Assembly: GCA_030263455.1 (NCBI GenBank)
Contig: SZOZ01000006.1
Location: forward strand, 62,001-126,000
Source: Synechococcales cyanobacterium CNB
GTDB lineage: Bacteria; Planctomycetota; Phycisphaerae; Phycisphaerales; UBA1924
Length of the DNA: 64,000 bases
Reading direction: 5' to 3'
In this document: positions 1 through 8,734 of the stretch, piece by piece
How positions within the stretch are numbered: the first letter of the stretch is position 1
How the letters are laid out: every line of letters starts with the position of its first letter
The notes under the pieces: generated by a model
The model's input: the letters and a program-made list of their open reading frames with translations, nothing else
Database searches by the model: none
What the model was told of the DNA's origin: nothing
Program-made: the position numbers and the translations under genes

Positions 1-1
1 G

Positions 2-439
2 GTGCAGGACGCGCTGATTCGTGCGCTGCGCTCGCTTGACACGCTTGAACGTCCCGAGTCCTTCTCCGGCTGGGTGAAACGAATCGCCGCCAACGCGGCC
101 ATCCAGCGCGTCCGCGACCGCTGCCGACGGCGCGAGAGGCCGATCGAGTCGATGCTGCCCACATACCACCAGGACGGGCACCGCGATGTAACCGGACCAC
201 GGTGGGACGCGTCCGGGGTGTCGAGTCTCGAACGGGAGGAGGTCCGCCGGAAGGTCCGCGAAGCGATGGAGCAGTTACCCGACGCCTACCGGACGGTCCT
301 CATGCTCCGCGATCTCGCGGGCTTCAACACGGAACAGGCGGCGGACGCCCTCGGAATCAGTCAAGGACTTGTCAAGGTCCGCCTGCACCGCGCACGGCAG
401 GCCCTCCGTGAGTTGCTCGAAGAGGAGTTCGGATCGTGA
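2..439 (+). CDS. ECF-type RNA polymerase sigma factor, 5'-truncated
   Basis: The reading frame is open from the first bases of the window, so the N-terminus is probably missing. What remains covers the end of sigma region 2 (ALIRALRSL... SFSGWVKRIAANAAI, about residues 5-35) and all of region 4 (LPDAYRTVLMLRDLAGFNTE... GISQGLVKVRLHRARQAL, about 91-138), the helix-turn-helix that reads the -35 element. The GTG at position 2 could serve as a start, but full ECF factors carry about 30-40 more residues upstream, so I treat this as partial. It overlaps the next gene by 4 nt (GTGA), the usual sigma/anti-sigma coupling. Its targets cannot be inferred from this fragment. Confidence 0.88.
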   Translation: MQDALIRALRSLDTLERPESFSGWVKRIAANAAIQRVRDRCRRRERPIESMLPTYHQDGHRDVTGPRWDASGVSSLEREEVRRKVREAMEQLPDAYRTVLMLRDLAGFNTEQAADALGISQGLVKVRLHRARQALRELLEEEFGS

Positions 440-696
440 GCGACCTGACCTGCCGGGAACTGATCGACTTCCTCGACGATTTCGTCGAGAACGAGCTGCC
501 GGCCGACCGGCGGGCGGTCTTCGAAGCGCACCTCGCCATCTGCCCCGATTGCCGTGCCTATCTCGATTCCTACCGCGCGTCGATCGGACTGGTCGGCGAG
601 CTGCGGCAGCGATCGCCCGAGTCTCGCCCGCCCGCCGACGTTCCCCAGTCGCTCCTGCACGCGGTCAAGCAGGCGATGCGCAAACAGGGCAACTGA
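436..696 (+). CDS. Zinc-finger anti-sigma factor, soluble type
   Basis: An 86-residue protein with the ZAS signature HLAICPDC (H-x3-C-x2-C, near residues 34-41), preceded by a conserved-looking CRELIDFLDDFVENELPADRR segment. ZAS proteins bind zinc and hold the cognate ECF sigma factor inactive. There is no hydrophobic segment after the zinc finger, so this is a cytoplasmic, RsrA-like size class rather than a membrane anti-sigma. The GTG start overlaps the sigma gene stop (GTGA), implying translational coupling. The cysteine pair could make it redox-responsive, but that is inference. It ends 45 nt from the oppositely oriented debranching-enzyme gene. Confidence 0.85.
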   Translation: MSDLTCRELIDFLDDFVENELPADRRAVFEAHLAICPDCRAYLDSYRASIGLVGELRQRSPESRPPADVPQSLLHAVKQAMRKQGN

Positions 697-741
697 GCCG
701 CAACGCTCCGCTCGCATTACCCATCATCATCGCCGTCGGCG

Positions 742-2727
742 TCACGCCAACGCGTGAAGCGCATCAGGCGCCTGCTCGGCAGGCCGCCGGTTGGCACGGG
801 CCTTCTCGTCAAGGAGCGTCTCAGCCCGGATCAGTTCGCCCACCGACCATGCCTGGAACGGGCATCCGCGCGGCAGGCGCGGCGGCTCGGCGTCGAGAAT
901 CTCGCTCACGTGCCCCAGGCCGCCTTCGTCAAGGTGCACGCGGAGCGGTTCGATGAACCTGCGCCGTGCTTCCTCAATCGTCTCAGGGGATGCGCCGAAG
1001 ACTCGCAGCCACGCCTCGACGAAGGGACCGCACAGCCACGGCCAGACCGTCCCCTGGTGGTACGCCCCGTCGCGCTCGAACGGACCGCCCTCGTAGCGCG
1101 TGCGGTAGGCGCTCGACCCGGGAGCAAGTGTCCGCAATCCGAGCGGCGTCAGCAGATCGCGCTCGACGCGCTCGACGACCGCCCGCGCCTTGTCGCCGTC
1201 CAGAAGCGCGACAGGCAGGCCGCCGACGGCGAGAATCTGGTTCGGACGGATCGACGCGTCGCACCGACCGAACTGGTGGTCGCAGTCGACGACATCGAAC
1301 AGGCTGCGGGTGTCGGGGTTCCAGAAGCGCCGGGGGAAGGACTCGACGGCACGATCCATCAGCGGCGTCCAGTCAGGGTTGAACAACGTACCGACCGAGA
1401 GCGCATTGATCCACAGCGCCTGGACCTCGACGGGTTTGCCGATGCGCGGCGTCACGACCCAGTCACCGACTTTCGCGTCCATCCAGGTGAGTTGCACGCC
1501 CGGCTCCCCCGCCGCCAGGAGGCCGTCGGTGTCCGCACGGATGCCGAAGCGCGTCCCCCGCGCGTAGCCGGACAGGATCGCTTCGATCGCGGCCTCGATC
1601 TCGCGGTAGCGCTTCCGCTTCCCGTTGATTCTCGACAGGAACTCGCCCGCCGCGACGACATACCAGAGCGACGCGTCCACGCTGTTGTACTCCGGTGTCC
1701 CGCCCCCGTCCGGGAAGCGATTCGGAAGCATGCCCTCGCTCACCGCGCCTGCCCACTCGGTGAGCATCTCGCCGGCTTCGCGGAGCCGACCGGTCGCAAG
1801 ACAAAGCCCGCGCATGGAGATGAACGTGTCACGCCCCCAGTCCTCGAACCACGGGTAGCCCGCCACGATCGTCCTGCCCTCGCCGCGCTGCACGATGTAC
1901 GCGTCGGCCGCGCGGTGCAGCGGCGACGCAAATCGGGAACGGCGGTTGGCCTCCGTGGTGCGCAGCCCGCGCATGCACAACTCGACGCCCGACCCGGTCG
2001 CTGACGGTTCGCAGGCGGGAACATGCGCCGAGAGTACAACGACCCCCTCGCGACCGCCATCGACGGCAAGCTCGAACTCGCCCGGCGAGGCAAGGTCCTC
2101 GGTGGCGTCGAGACCTCGGGCAGCCTCCTCGGCGTAGAAAAACTGCCGATACCAGGCAGGATCGTGTCTGTAACGTCCGTTTGAAGCAATGAAGAGGGAC
2201 GGCGAGCCGAAGTAGAGATCCCAGCGCAGCGTGGCGGGTCCGACAACGCTGGGCGAAAAGCCGAGATACCCGTTCTCGCGATGGCTCTCGTGCAACGAGG
2301 CGACGCACAGCAGCGGCCTCACCACAAGCCGCGATCCCGGTGGTGCGGCGGGGCAACGCCAGGTGAGCAGTGTCGTATCCTGCTCATGCACAACGACGAC
2401 CTCGTGCTCGACGATCAGGCCGTTCGGCAGGCGCCACTGCCAGCACGGCCACGGATCATGCTCGAAAGATGCAAGCCAGGACGCGCCGTCGGGGTGTGCG
2501 GCGACGCCAGGATACGCCTGCGAGGTCAGCGCCCACCGACCATCGGGCGTCTCCAGAAACGCCTCGACACCCCTGACGAGATGAACTCGCCCGGTCGGCG
2601 GCGCGAGGGCAACGGTGAGAAGCGAGTGGTAGCGGCGAGTCCGGATGCCGGTCGCCGAGCCCATCGCGTACCCGCCCCGACCGTCGGCTTCGAGCCACTC
2701 GAACGTGCTGTCGAACCTGCGGTGCAT
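742..2727 (-). CDS. Amylo-alpha-1,6-glucosidase / bacterial glycogen-debranching-type enzyme
   Basis: A 661-residue protein with the two-part architecture of bacterial debranching-like enzymes. The N-terminal beta-rich domain (about 1-245) starts with EWLEADGRGGYAMGSATGIRTRRYHSLL. The C-terminal alpha/alpha barrel (about 270-630) carries YPWFEDWGRDTFIS (291-304), TPEYNSVDASLW (344-355) and a late DGAYHQGTVWPW motif. The family hydrolyses alpha-1,6 branch points in glycogen-like glucans or related oligosaccharides. A GGGAGGG site about 6 nt upstream supports the ATG. No signal peptide is seen, so it is probably cytoplasmic. It is the last gene of a leftward cluster starting near 13206 that also holds a GH63-like glucosidase and sugar oxidoreductases. 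Exact substrate is uncertain. Confidence 0.9.
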   Translation of the reverse strand: MHRRFDSTFEWLEADGRGGYAMGSATGIRTRRYHSLLTVALAPPTGRVHLVRGVEAFLETPDGRWALTSQAYPGVAAHPDGASWLASFEHDPWPCWQWRLPNGLIVEHEVVVVHEQDTTLLTWRCPAAPPGSRLVVRPLLCVASLHESHRENGYLGFSPSVVGPATLRWDLYFGSPSLFIASNGRYRHDPAWYRQFFYAEEAARGLDATEDLASPGEFELAVDGGREGVVVLSAHVPACEPSATGSGVELCMRGLRTTEANRRSRFASPLHRAADAYIVQRGEGRTIVAGYPWFEDWGRDTFISMRGLCLATGRLREAGEMLTEWAGAVSEGMLPNRFPDGGGTPEYNSVDASLWYVVAAGEFLSRINGKRKRYREIEAAIEAILSGYARGTRFGIRADTDGLLAAGEPGVQLTWMDAKVGDWVVTPRIGKPVEVQALWINALSVGTLFNPDWTPLMDRAVESFPRRFWNPDTRSLFDVVDCDHQFGRCDASIRPNQILAVGGLPVALLDGDKARAVVERVERDLLTPLGLRTLAPGSSAYRTRYEGGPFERDGAYHQGTVWPWLCGPFVEAWLRVFGASPETIEEARRRFIEPLRVHLDEGGLGHVSEILDAEPPRLPRGCPFQAWSVGELIRAETLLDEKARANRRPAEQAPDALHALA

Positions 2728-2748
2728 GGATCCCTCCCGATGGAACCG

Positions 2749-3819
2749 TCAGTCGTCCGTAAAAAGGAGCAAAGCGTGCCCGTCCGGGTCGCGGAGCAGG
2801 AGCGCCTCGCCGCTGTCCCGATCCGGAAGGTCCGCGTCGATCGCGCCGGGCGAAACGGGCAACGCTCCGAACAGGCGGGCGCGCCGGAACCACGCCGCGG
2901 GCCGTTCCGTGCGCACGCCGACGTGCCAGTGCCAGAGATCGTTCGCCCGCGAGTCGAGCGGATACGGGCGGCCGTCGCGCGGCGTCAGGTACTCGAGCAG
3001 CTCCACCGCCGGCCCGCGGTCCGCGCGGAGCGTGGTGATGCGCAGCCGTGCACCGAAGACGGTGTTCAGGCGTTCCTGCTCAGGCCCGTGGTTCTCGCTC
3101 TCGCCCGCGACGCGCATGCCCAGGCCGTCCCTGTAGAAGCGGAGGCTCGCATCGGTGTCGTCCACGACGATCGCCGTGTGATCGATGCCGAGAAAGAGGT
3201 CGGAGGTGGCGGCGTGCCAGCGCGGATCACCCTTGCCCTGCGGGAAGTCAAGGACCTCGAGAAAATGGCCGTCGGGGTCACGGAAGTAGAACGCGCGGAT
3301 GCCGCCCGCCGCCGCGTTCCAGGCGGGGAGCGTCTGGGGACCGCTCGAAGCCTGCCCGACACCATGGGCACGCAGCCTGGCGTAGGCGGCCTCCATGTCG
3401 CGGACGATGATCGCGACGTGCTGGAACCAGCGATCGTTGCCCCGGGAGTCCGCGGGAACGGGCCGACCCTCCGGCGTGACGAAGTCGATCAGGTCGAGCC
3501 GCTCCTCGCCCAGCCGCAGCGTGGCGACGCGGACACGCGCGCCGAAGACACCGAGCAATCGTTCGGCCTCTTCGCCCTCCAGCTCTCGCTCGTCCGTGAG
3601 GCGGCAATCAAGCACTCGCGTGTACCACTCGACGGACCGGTCGAGATCAGCCACGGTCAGCGCGATCGATTCGACCGCGAGAGCCTTCGGCGGGTCGTCC
3701 ACTTGCGCACTCGCCGCCTTCTCGGCCATCGCGATCACCGACGCAAAGGTCAGCGTGGCCGCGATCGTTGCTCGGACCCTGTGCCTCGGAGACACGGCGC
3801 GTCTTGTGATGCTCGGCAC
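2749..3819 (-). CDS. Exported protein with two VOC (glyoxalase-like) domains
   Basis: I start this at GTG 3819 because GGAGG lies 8 nt upstream; the open frame extends further but the extra N-terminus is basic and low in information. From there the 356-residue product begins with a basic stretch and a hydrophobic run (ATIAATLTFASVIAMAEKAASAQ), a plausible signal peptide ending in ASA-Q. Two vicinal-oxygen-chelate domains follow, roughly 46-195 (ALTVADLDRSVEWYTRVL... FYFRDPDGHFLEVLDF) and 210-356 (DHTAIVVDDTDASLRFYRDGLG... RDPDGHALLLF). VOC proteins include glyoxalases, dioxygenases and antibiotic-binding proteins; the sequence does not decide between them. The DPDGH motif of each half supplies likely metal-ligand glutamate/histidine positions. 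An exported tandem VOC protein in a sugar-oxidation cluster is unusual. Confidence 0.8.
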   Translation of the reverse strand: MPSITRRAVSPRHRVRATIAATLTFASVIAMAEKAASAQVDDPPKALAVESIALTVADLDRSVEWYTRVLDCRLTDERELEGEEAERLLGVFGARVRVATLRLGEERLDLIDFVTPEGRPVPADSRGNDRWFQHVAIIVRDMEAAYARLRAHGVGQASSGPQTLPAWNAAAGGIRAFYFRDPDGHFLEVLDFPQGKGDPRWHAATSDLFLGIDHTAIVVDDTDASLRFYRDGLGMRVAGESENHGPEQERLNTVFGARLRITTLRADRGPAVELLEYLTPRDGRPYPLDSRANDLWHWHVGVRTERPAAWFRRARLFGALPVSPGAIDADLPDRDSGEALLLRDPDGHALLLFTDD

Positions 3820-3949
3820 TGTTGTACCTCCGCGGCGATCGGGGGACGGATGTTCCCGGCCCACCGATCGCCGCTCGTGCGTCCCGCGTGTTCTCGGTTC
3901 GGGCCGCCGTTCGATCGGCCCGCTTCTGGACGCCACCCGTGCGTTGCGG

Positions 3950-5551
3950 TTACGGCATCGGGCCGCTGACCCCCAGTCGCACTCGATAGACTCCGGTGTG
4001 ACACGTCATGTAGAGCGTGCGCCCGTCCGGGTCGCCGAAGGCGATGTTGTGGGGCGTCTCCGTGTTGCGGAGGAGTCCGAGCCGCGTGCCGTCGGCAGCG
4101 AAGATCCACAGGCCACCCGGGCCGCAGACATAGACGTTGCCGCGACTGTCGCACTTGACGCCGTCGATGGCCTCGTCGCCAGGCTCTGCGGTCAGATCGC
4201 AGAAAACCGTCCCCTCGCCGAGCGAACCGTCGGCCAAGACGGGATACGCGGTAACAACCTTGTGCCGCTCGTCCCAGTCCCCGACGTAGAGGACGGTCTC
4301 CTTGTGGTTGAACGCGATCCCGTTCGGGCCTCGGTGGCTGGTGGTGAGGAGGCTCAGGCCGGCGTGGTCGAGCCGGTACACCCCGAAGTGCGGTGTCTCA
4401 CGCGCTGGGTCGTCGTAGCCACGAGGCAGGCCGAACGGCGGGTCGGTGAAGTAGAGCGCGCCGTCGGAGCGATAGACGAGATCGTTGGGGCTGTTGAGCC
4501 TCCGGCCGTGGTGACGATCCGCAAGGACTGTCTCTGAGCCGTCGTGCTCGAGACGGATGACGCGCCGGTTGCCGTGCTGGTTGATCGTGAGCCGACCCTC
4601 GTTGTCGAAGGTGAGACCGTTGGACCCCGGTTGGCGGTACTCGGCGACGTCCGCGCCCGCGTAGCCGCTCGGGAAACGCACGACCTCGACCGAACCGTGC
4701 GAACACCACCGGTAGATCGTGTTCGCGTTGGGATCGCTGAAGAGCAGCGAGCCGGTCTGCCGGTCCCAGACCGGCCCCTCCGTGAAAACGAAACCGGTGG
4801 CGATGCGCTCGACCGGCGTGCCGGGCGCGATGATCGAATCGAGCCGGGGATCGTAGCGCACGAGCGACCCCGAGACCGCCTCGGGCGTCACCGCGCGGGG
4901 GTTGGCGTACACCTCGACCGCGGCGGATCGCACCCAGATGAAGTTCTCTGGAACCTCGGAGATCGGACCGTTCACGGCGAAAATCGCGACGTCGAAGGTC
5001 TCGCCTGGACGGGCGTCGCTGGACAGGAGGATGCGATTCGACGCGTTCCAGCCCGCGATAACCGCACCGCCGGTCTGTGCAAAGCGGTACGGCAAAGCGC
5101 CGTTGACCCAGACCTCAGCGTAGTCGTCGATGCGAAGGTCGAGAATGATGGTGGAGCCGGTCGGGTCCAGCTCGCCCACGCGATCCGGAATCCTGAGGTT
5201 CAGCCTGTACCACTGGAACGAGACCTTCCCCGACCCACGCCGATGCTCAAGTTCGCCCGGGGAAACGGAGGCCCAAGGCACGGTATCGAAGTCCGGCGAG
5301 CCGATGCGAGGGTGCAGATCGAGCGCGCTCCAAGGCATTCCCGTCACGCGGCCGTCGTCATCCGGACTTCGGCCCTGCGCGGCGAGCACGTGGACATCCG
5401 CCGTTCGCCACTCGGCCGACATCGCCTGTGCGCCCTCGGGGGTCTTGAGGTTGAGGATCACGCGCGGCTTGGGCACGAGCGGGGCGAGGTCCGGCCCGGA
5501 CGCGGGCATGACCGCGAGGAGCGAGGCTGTCATCATGGTCCATGTCATCAT
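3950..5551 (-). CDS. SMP-30/gluconolactonase-family protein with N-terminal galactose-binding-like domain
   Basis: The start at 5551 has AGGGA about 8 nt upstream and gives MMTWTMMTASLLAVMPASG, a short signal-peptide-like N-terminus; the longer frame to 5608 looks non-coding. The roughly 533-residue product has a beta-rich N-terminal domain (about 60-225) with ISP/WVNG features typical of jelly-roll galactose-binding folds (LDLRIDDYAEVWVNGALPY). The SMP-30 propeller (about 245-530) has the family markers FVFTEGPVWDR, PGSNGLTFDNEGRL, LNSPNDLVYRSDGALYFTDP, GPNGIAFN and DGVKCDSRGNVYV. The N and D residues in these motifs are the calcium ligands and catalytic base in gluconolactonases. Probably an exported sugar-lactone hydrolase; the lactone is unknown. 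It sits between the VOC and YHS genes of the cluster. Confidence 0.86.
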   Translation of the reverse strand: MMTWTMMTASLLAVMPASGPDLAPLVPKPRVILNLKTPEGAQAMSAEWRTADVHVLAAQGRSPDDDGRVTGMPWSALDLHPRIGSPDFDTVPWASVSPGELEHRRGSGKVSFQWYRLNLRIPDRVGELDPTGSTIILDLRIDDYAEVWVNGALPYRFAQTGGAVIAGWNASNRILLSSDARPGETFDVAIFAVNGPISEVPENFIWVRSAAVEVYANPRAVTPEAVSGSLVRYDPRLDSIIAPGTPVERIATGFVFTEGPVWDRQTGSLLFSDPNANTIYRWCSHGSVEVVRFPSGYAGADVAEYRQPGSNGLTFDNEGRLTINQHGNRRVIRLEHDGSETVLADRHHGRRLNSPNDLVYRSDGALYFTDPPFGLPRGYDDPARETPHFGVYRLDHAGLSLLTTSHRGPNGIAFNHKETVLYVGDWDERHKVVTAYPVLADGSLGEGTVFCDLTAEPGDEAIDGVKCDSRGNVYVCGPGGLWIFAADGTRLGLLRNTETPHNIAFGDPDGRTLYMTCHTGVYRVRLGVSGPMP

Positions 5552-5585
5552 GGGCTGATTCCCTGTATCTGTTGTGATGCGCTCC

Positions 5586-6494
5586 TCAGCGACCGTGGCG
5601 ATCGACAAGGCCGGGCCAGTTGCGGTCGGCCCTCTCGAGGTTCACGCCCGCGTCCTTGTTGAACAGCCGGTAGGCCTCCGACGTGTGCTGCAGGACCAGG
5701 CGGCCCTCGATGATCTGGAAAATCGTCGGGTCGATGGGCGAGACCTTGTTGATGCTGGCCGCGTACCCGCAGTAACCGCCGAACGCCGGCGCATACCTGG
5801 CGGGTTCCTTCTCGAAGGCGGCGCGATTCTCCATCGAGGTGAAGCGGTAGATCGCACCGTTGTACACGGCCTCGTAGTCCGGTGATCCCTGAACCGCCCT
5901 GCCTTCGGTGAAGTACGCGACGGGGTCGTGACCCTCGATGGCGATCCCCTGCTTGTCCGTATTCACGAGCAGTTTCAGCGGCGTGCCGTTGCGCTCGACC
6001 AGCGAAGGCCAGTTGCCGTTCGCCCTGGCGAGATTGCCGGAGAGGTCCTTGTTCCAGAGATCGAACGCCCGCTGGTTGTGCTGGAGGATGAGGCGATCGT
6101 CGATGATCTGCCAGTAGTTGGGATCGACCGGCGACACCTTGTTGATGCTGGCCGCGTAGCCGCAGTATCCGCCGAACGCAGGGGCGTACTTCGCAGGCTC
6201 CGCGATGAACCTCGCACGGTGGTCAGCGCTGACGAAGTGGTAGATCGCCCCGTCGTGCGTCGCCTTGAAGCGGGGATTCCCCTTCACGGGCTTGCCCAGA
6301 GTGAAGTACGCCACCGGGTCGTAGCCCTGGATGGCGATCCCCTCCCGGTTGCGGTTGACGAGAACTTTCGCGGGCCGAGCCGGGGCCTGCTCCTCCGGCT
6401 GCGCCACCGCAGGACTGCCGGCGAAAAGTGCGGAGCCGACCCCAGCGCCAGCGAGCAGCAGAGCGAGAGCGATCGACCGAGTGGACGTGGGCAT
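5586..6494 (-). CDS. Exported tandem YHS-domain protein
   Basis: A 302-residue protein with a clear signal peptide (IALALLLAGAGVGSALFAGSPAVAQ) and two closely similar halves. Half 1 spans about 44-165 and half 2 about 173-300. Each contains VNxxxxGIAIxGxDPVAYF, YHFVSADHRARF or YRFTSMENRAAF, the identical run YAPAFGGYCGYAASINKVSP, then IIxxRLxLQH and a DxNWPxLV ending. YHS domains are small, usually metal-associated modules; a single copy per exported protein is the common layout, so this looks like an internal gene duplication. Each half keeps one cysteine (GGYCGYA). AAAGGA lies 7 nt before the ATG. Function is unknown; the cluster context suggests a periplasmic redox or metal role. Confidence 0.85.
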   Translation of the reverse strand: MPTSTRSIALALLLAGAGVGSALFAGSPAVAQPEEQAPARPAKVLVNRNREGIAIQGYDPVAYFTLGKPVKGNPRFKATHDGAIYHFVSADHRARFIAEPAKYAPAFGGYCGYAASINKVSPVDPNYWQIIDDRLILQHNQRAFDLWNKDLSGNLARANGNWPSLVERNGTPLKLLVNTDKQGIAIEGHDPVAYFTEGRAVQGSPDYEAVYNGAIYRFTSMENRAAFEKEPARYAPAFGGYCGYAASINKVSPIDPTIFQIIEGRLVLQHTSEAYRLFNKDAGVNLERADRNWPGLVDRHGR

Positions 6495-6592
6495 CGTGGA
6501 TTCCTTTCGATCAGTTCGGGCGCGGCTATCGCGCCGGTGATGTGCGTAACCCCGTGCGCCGGGACAAGCCGGCGCGTCCAGACGTGGTTCGG

Positions 6593-7135
6593 TCAGTTCT
6601 CGACGGCGGACGCCCCCGCCTCGGCGATCAGCACGTCCTCCTCGCTGCTGTGCGCGCCGCTCACGCCGACCGCGCCGACGACCTGCCCGGCGACGACGAT
6701 CGGCACGCCGCCTTCGAGCGGTGTCATCGCGTCCACAGCGAGGAGCGTGTGCCTGCCGTTGCGCACCGCGTTCTCGAAGTCGCGCGTGGGCCGACGGAAC
6801 GTCGCGGCGGTGCGCGCTTTGCGCGCGGCCACCTCCGACGACGCAGGGAATGTACCGTCGATGCGCGCGAGGAGGACGAGATGACCGCCGTCATCAACCA
6901 CGGCGATCGCTCCCCCTGCGTCGAGACGCCGCGCTTCGGACAGTGCACCCTCGAGCGCCGCCCGTGCGGCATCGAGCGTGAGCGTCGGACGAAGCGGCAG
7001 GTCGAACGGCCGAGATCCCGCCGGGAGACCGGCCCCGGGGGGGGCGGTCCGGGGCGCGGTCGGTCCCGCGGCGGAAGGAGAGAGAGTCGAGATCGCAACG
7101 GCCAGAGACAGCGGGAGCAGCGGTACGCGAAGCAT
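6593..7135 (-). CDS. Exported GlcG/HbpS-family heme-degrading-like protein
   Basis: A 180-residue protein with a signal peptide (MLRVPLLPLSLAVAISTLSPSAAG) and the GlcG/HbpS (DUF336) core: LTLDAARAALEGALSEARR, AIAVVDDGGHLVLLARIDG, ASSEVAARKARTAATFRRPT, GGVPIVVAGQVVGAVGVSGA and a final EDVLIAEAGASAV. The family contains a heme-binding extracellular sensor (HbpS) and the accessory protein GlcG found beside glycolate or alcohol dehydrogenase genes. It is often encoded next to PQQ or flavin alcohol oxidoreductases, which fits the neighbouring GMC gene 21 bp downstream. AAAGGA sits 6 nt before the ATG. The ligand (heme, cobalamin or other) cannot be told from the sequence. Confidence 0.85.
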   Translation of the reverse strand: MLRVPLLPLSLAVAISTLSPSAAGPTAPRTAPPGAGLPAGSRPFDLPLRPTLTLDAARAALEGALSEARRLDAGGAIAVVDDGGHLVLLARIDGTFPASSEVAARKARTAATFRRPTRDFENAVRNGRHTLLAVDAMTPLEGGVPIVVAGQVVGAVGVSGAHSSEEDVLIAEAGASAVEN

Positions 7136-7156
7136 GATGTGTCCTTTGTGTTCCGG

Positions 7157-8734
7157 TCAGGCAGGGAGCGCACGGCCTCGCGCTGCTGGCGCCTGCGCCG
7201 CGGCACGGCCCAGACGTTCCAGGATGCGATCGCCGACACGGAGCGCGTTGGCCATGATCGTGAGCGACGGGTTCACCGCGCCGCTCGAAGGAAAGACGGC
7301 GGAATCAGCGACGTACAGATTGTCGAGGTCGTGGGCTTTGCAGTCGCGGTCCACGACGCTCGTCGCCGCGTCGTTACCCATGCGCAGCGTCCCGCACTGG
7401 TGCGAGACGCCCTCGACGCCCAGGCGACGGTGCGCGTGGAACCGGCCCGTCGTGCGACCGGACTTCGCGCCCATCGCTGCGTCAAGGTGGCGGGTGAACC
7501 TCGCGAGAAGTCGGCCGTACGCCTCCCCGTTCGTGTCCCGGCACTCGAGCCGGATGCGCCCGTCCTCCGCGAGCGTGACACGGTTGCCAGAGTCGGGCAG
7601 ATCCTCGGCCGTGAGGAAGAAATCGATCGTGTGCCGGCCGATTCCCTCACGCGGCACGCCGGGGAGCCGATCGCCGACGAGCGACGACAGGTACTCGGAG
7701 TCAGGCTTGCCCATCAGTTGCACAGTCCCCATCGGGTACGGCCAGCCCGCATCGCCGCGGTAGAAGTCCGTCAGGGCAAAGGCCTTCTGGAACGGCGAAT
7801 CGTGCGGTTCGTCGGTGAGGGCGATGAGCAGCCCGTTCTGATGACGCATGTAGTTCCGACCGACCTGGCCTGACGAGTTGCCCAAGCCCCGTGGGTGCGC
7901 AAGCGTCGCGGATCGCAGGAGCAACGCCGCGGAGTTCACCGCCCCGCACGCCACCACGAAAAGGTCCGCCTCATACCGCTCGGCGCCGCCGTTTCGGTTC
8001 ACGACAACGGCGCGAATCTCACGCCCCGAAGAGCTCGCTTCGAGCCGCTCGGCCTTTGCGCCGGTCACGAGCGTGACGTTCGGACGCCGCGCCGCGGCCG
8101 CCACGCACACAACCTCGCTGTCCGCCTTCGATCCGGTTGGATCTGGATAGCCGTCGAAGCGGCTCGAAGGTCGCGTCTCGCCCGCGCGCAGGCGGACACC
8201 GAGCGCGCAGGGGAACGGACGAAGCCCCCGCGACCTGAAGGCCTCGCACAGTTCCGCCATGCGCGGTTCCATCGGGACGGGAGGGTGCGGGTACGGCGCG
8301 GAGCGGCGCGGCTCGCAGGGATCGACGCCCGCTTCTCCATGGACGCTGAAAAGCCGCTCAGCACGCGTGTAGTACGGTTCCATCTCGTCGTAGCCGATGG
8401 GCCAGGCGGGAGAGACGCCCCCGTGGTGGACGACCTCGTCAAAGTCGCTCTCGCGCAGCCGCAGCAGCGCGGCGCCGTAAACCTTCGTGTTCCCGCCGAC
8501 CCAGTAGTGCGTGTACGGGCGGAACTCGCGCCCCTCCGCGTCGAGCCAGGCGTCATCAGCGAGATAGCGCCCCTTCACAAAGACCGCGTGCTCGTCGTGG
8601 TTCTGCGCCTCGCGAGGCAGGAAGCCCCCGCGCTCGAGCACGAGGATCCGAAGCCCCGATCCGGCCAGCGCGTGCAGCAGCGTGCCGCCTCCCGCCCCCG
8701 TCCCGATGATGATGACGTCGTATCGCTCGCTCAT
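7157..8734 (-). CDS. GMC-family FAD-dependent oxidoreductase
   Basis: The start at 8734 overlaps the stop of the upstream MIP gene (ATGA) and gives 525 residues, the normal GMC length. The FAD-binding loop is at the N-terminus (YDVIIIGTGAGGGTLLHAL, about residues 4-22), followed by the YTHYWVGGNTKVYGAALLRL region. The C-terminal GMC_oxred_C part holds GVEGVSHQCGTLRMG (with the catalytic-region histidine), LYVADSAVFPSSGAVNPSLTIMA and a final helix. GMC enzymes oxidise alcohols or sugars; this type resembles bacterial sugar/polyol dehydrogenases working with periplasmic electron acceptors, but no twin-arginine signal is visible at this start. It probably acts with the SDR and lactonase in the same cluster. 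Confidence 0.9.
   Translation of the reverse strand: MSERYDVIIIGTGAGGGTLLHALAGSGLRILVLERGGFLPREAQNHDEHAVFVKGRYLADDAWLDAEGREFRPYTHYWVGGNTKVYGAALLRLRESDFDEVVHHGGVSPAWPIGYDEMEPYYTRAERLFSVHGEAGVDPCEPRRSAPYPHPPVPMEPRMAELCEAFRSRGLRPFPCALGVRLRAGETRPSSRFDGYPDPTGSKADSEVVCVAAAARRPNVTLVTGAKAERLEASSSGREIRAVVVNRNGGAERYEADLFVVACGAVNSAALLLRSATLAHPRGLGNSSGQVGRNYMRHQNGLLIALTDEPHDSPFQKAFALTDFYRGDAGWPYPMGTVQLMGKPDSEYLSSLVGDRLPGVPREGIGRHTIDFFLTAEDLPDSGNRVTLAEDGRIRLECRDTNGEAYGRLLARFTRHLDAAMGAKSGRTTGRFHAHRRLGVEGVSHQCGTLRMGNDAATSVVDRDCKAHDLDNLYVADSAVFPSSGAVNPSLTIMANALRVGDRILERLGRAAAQAPAARGRALPA

Noticed and set aside
3820-3936. N-terminal extension of the double-VOC gene to 3936
   Set aside because: The added residues are Arg/Pro-rich with no pattern, and a GGAGG site fixes the GTG at 3819 just before a signal peptide.
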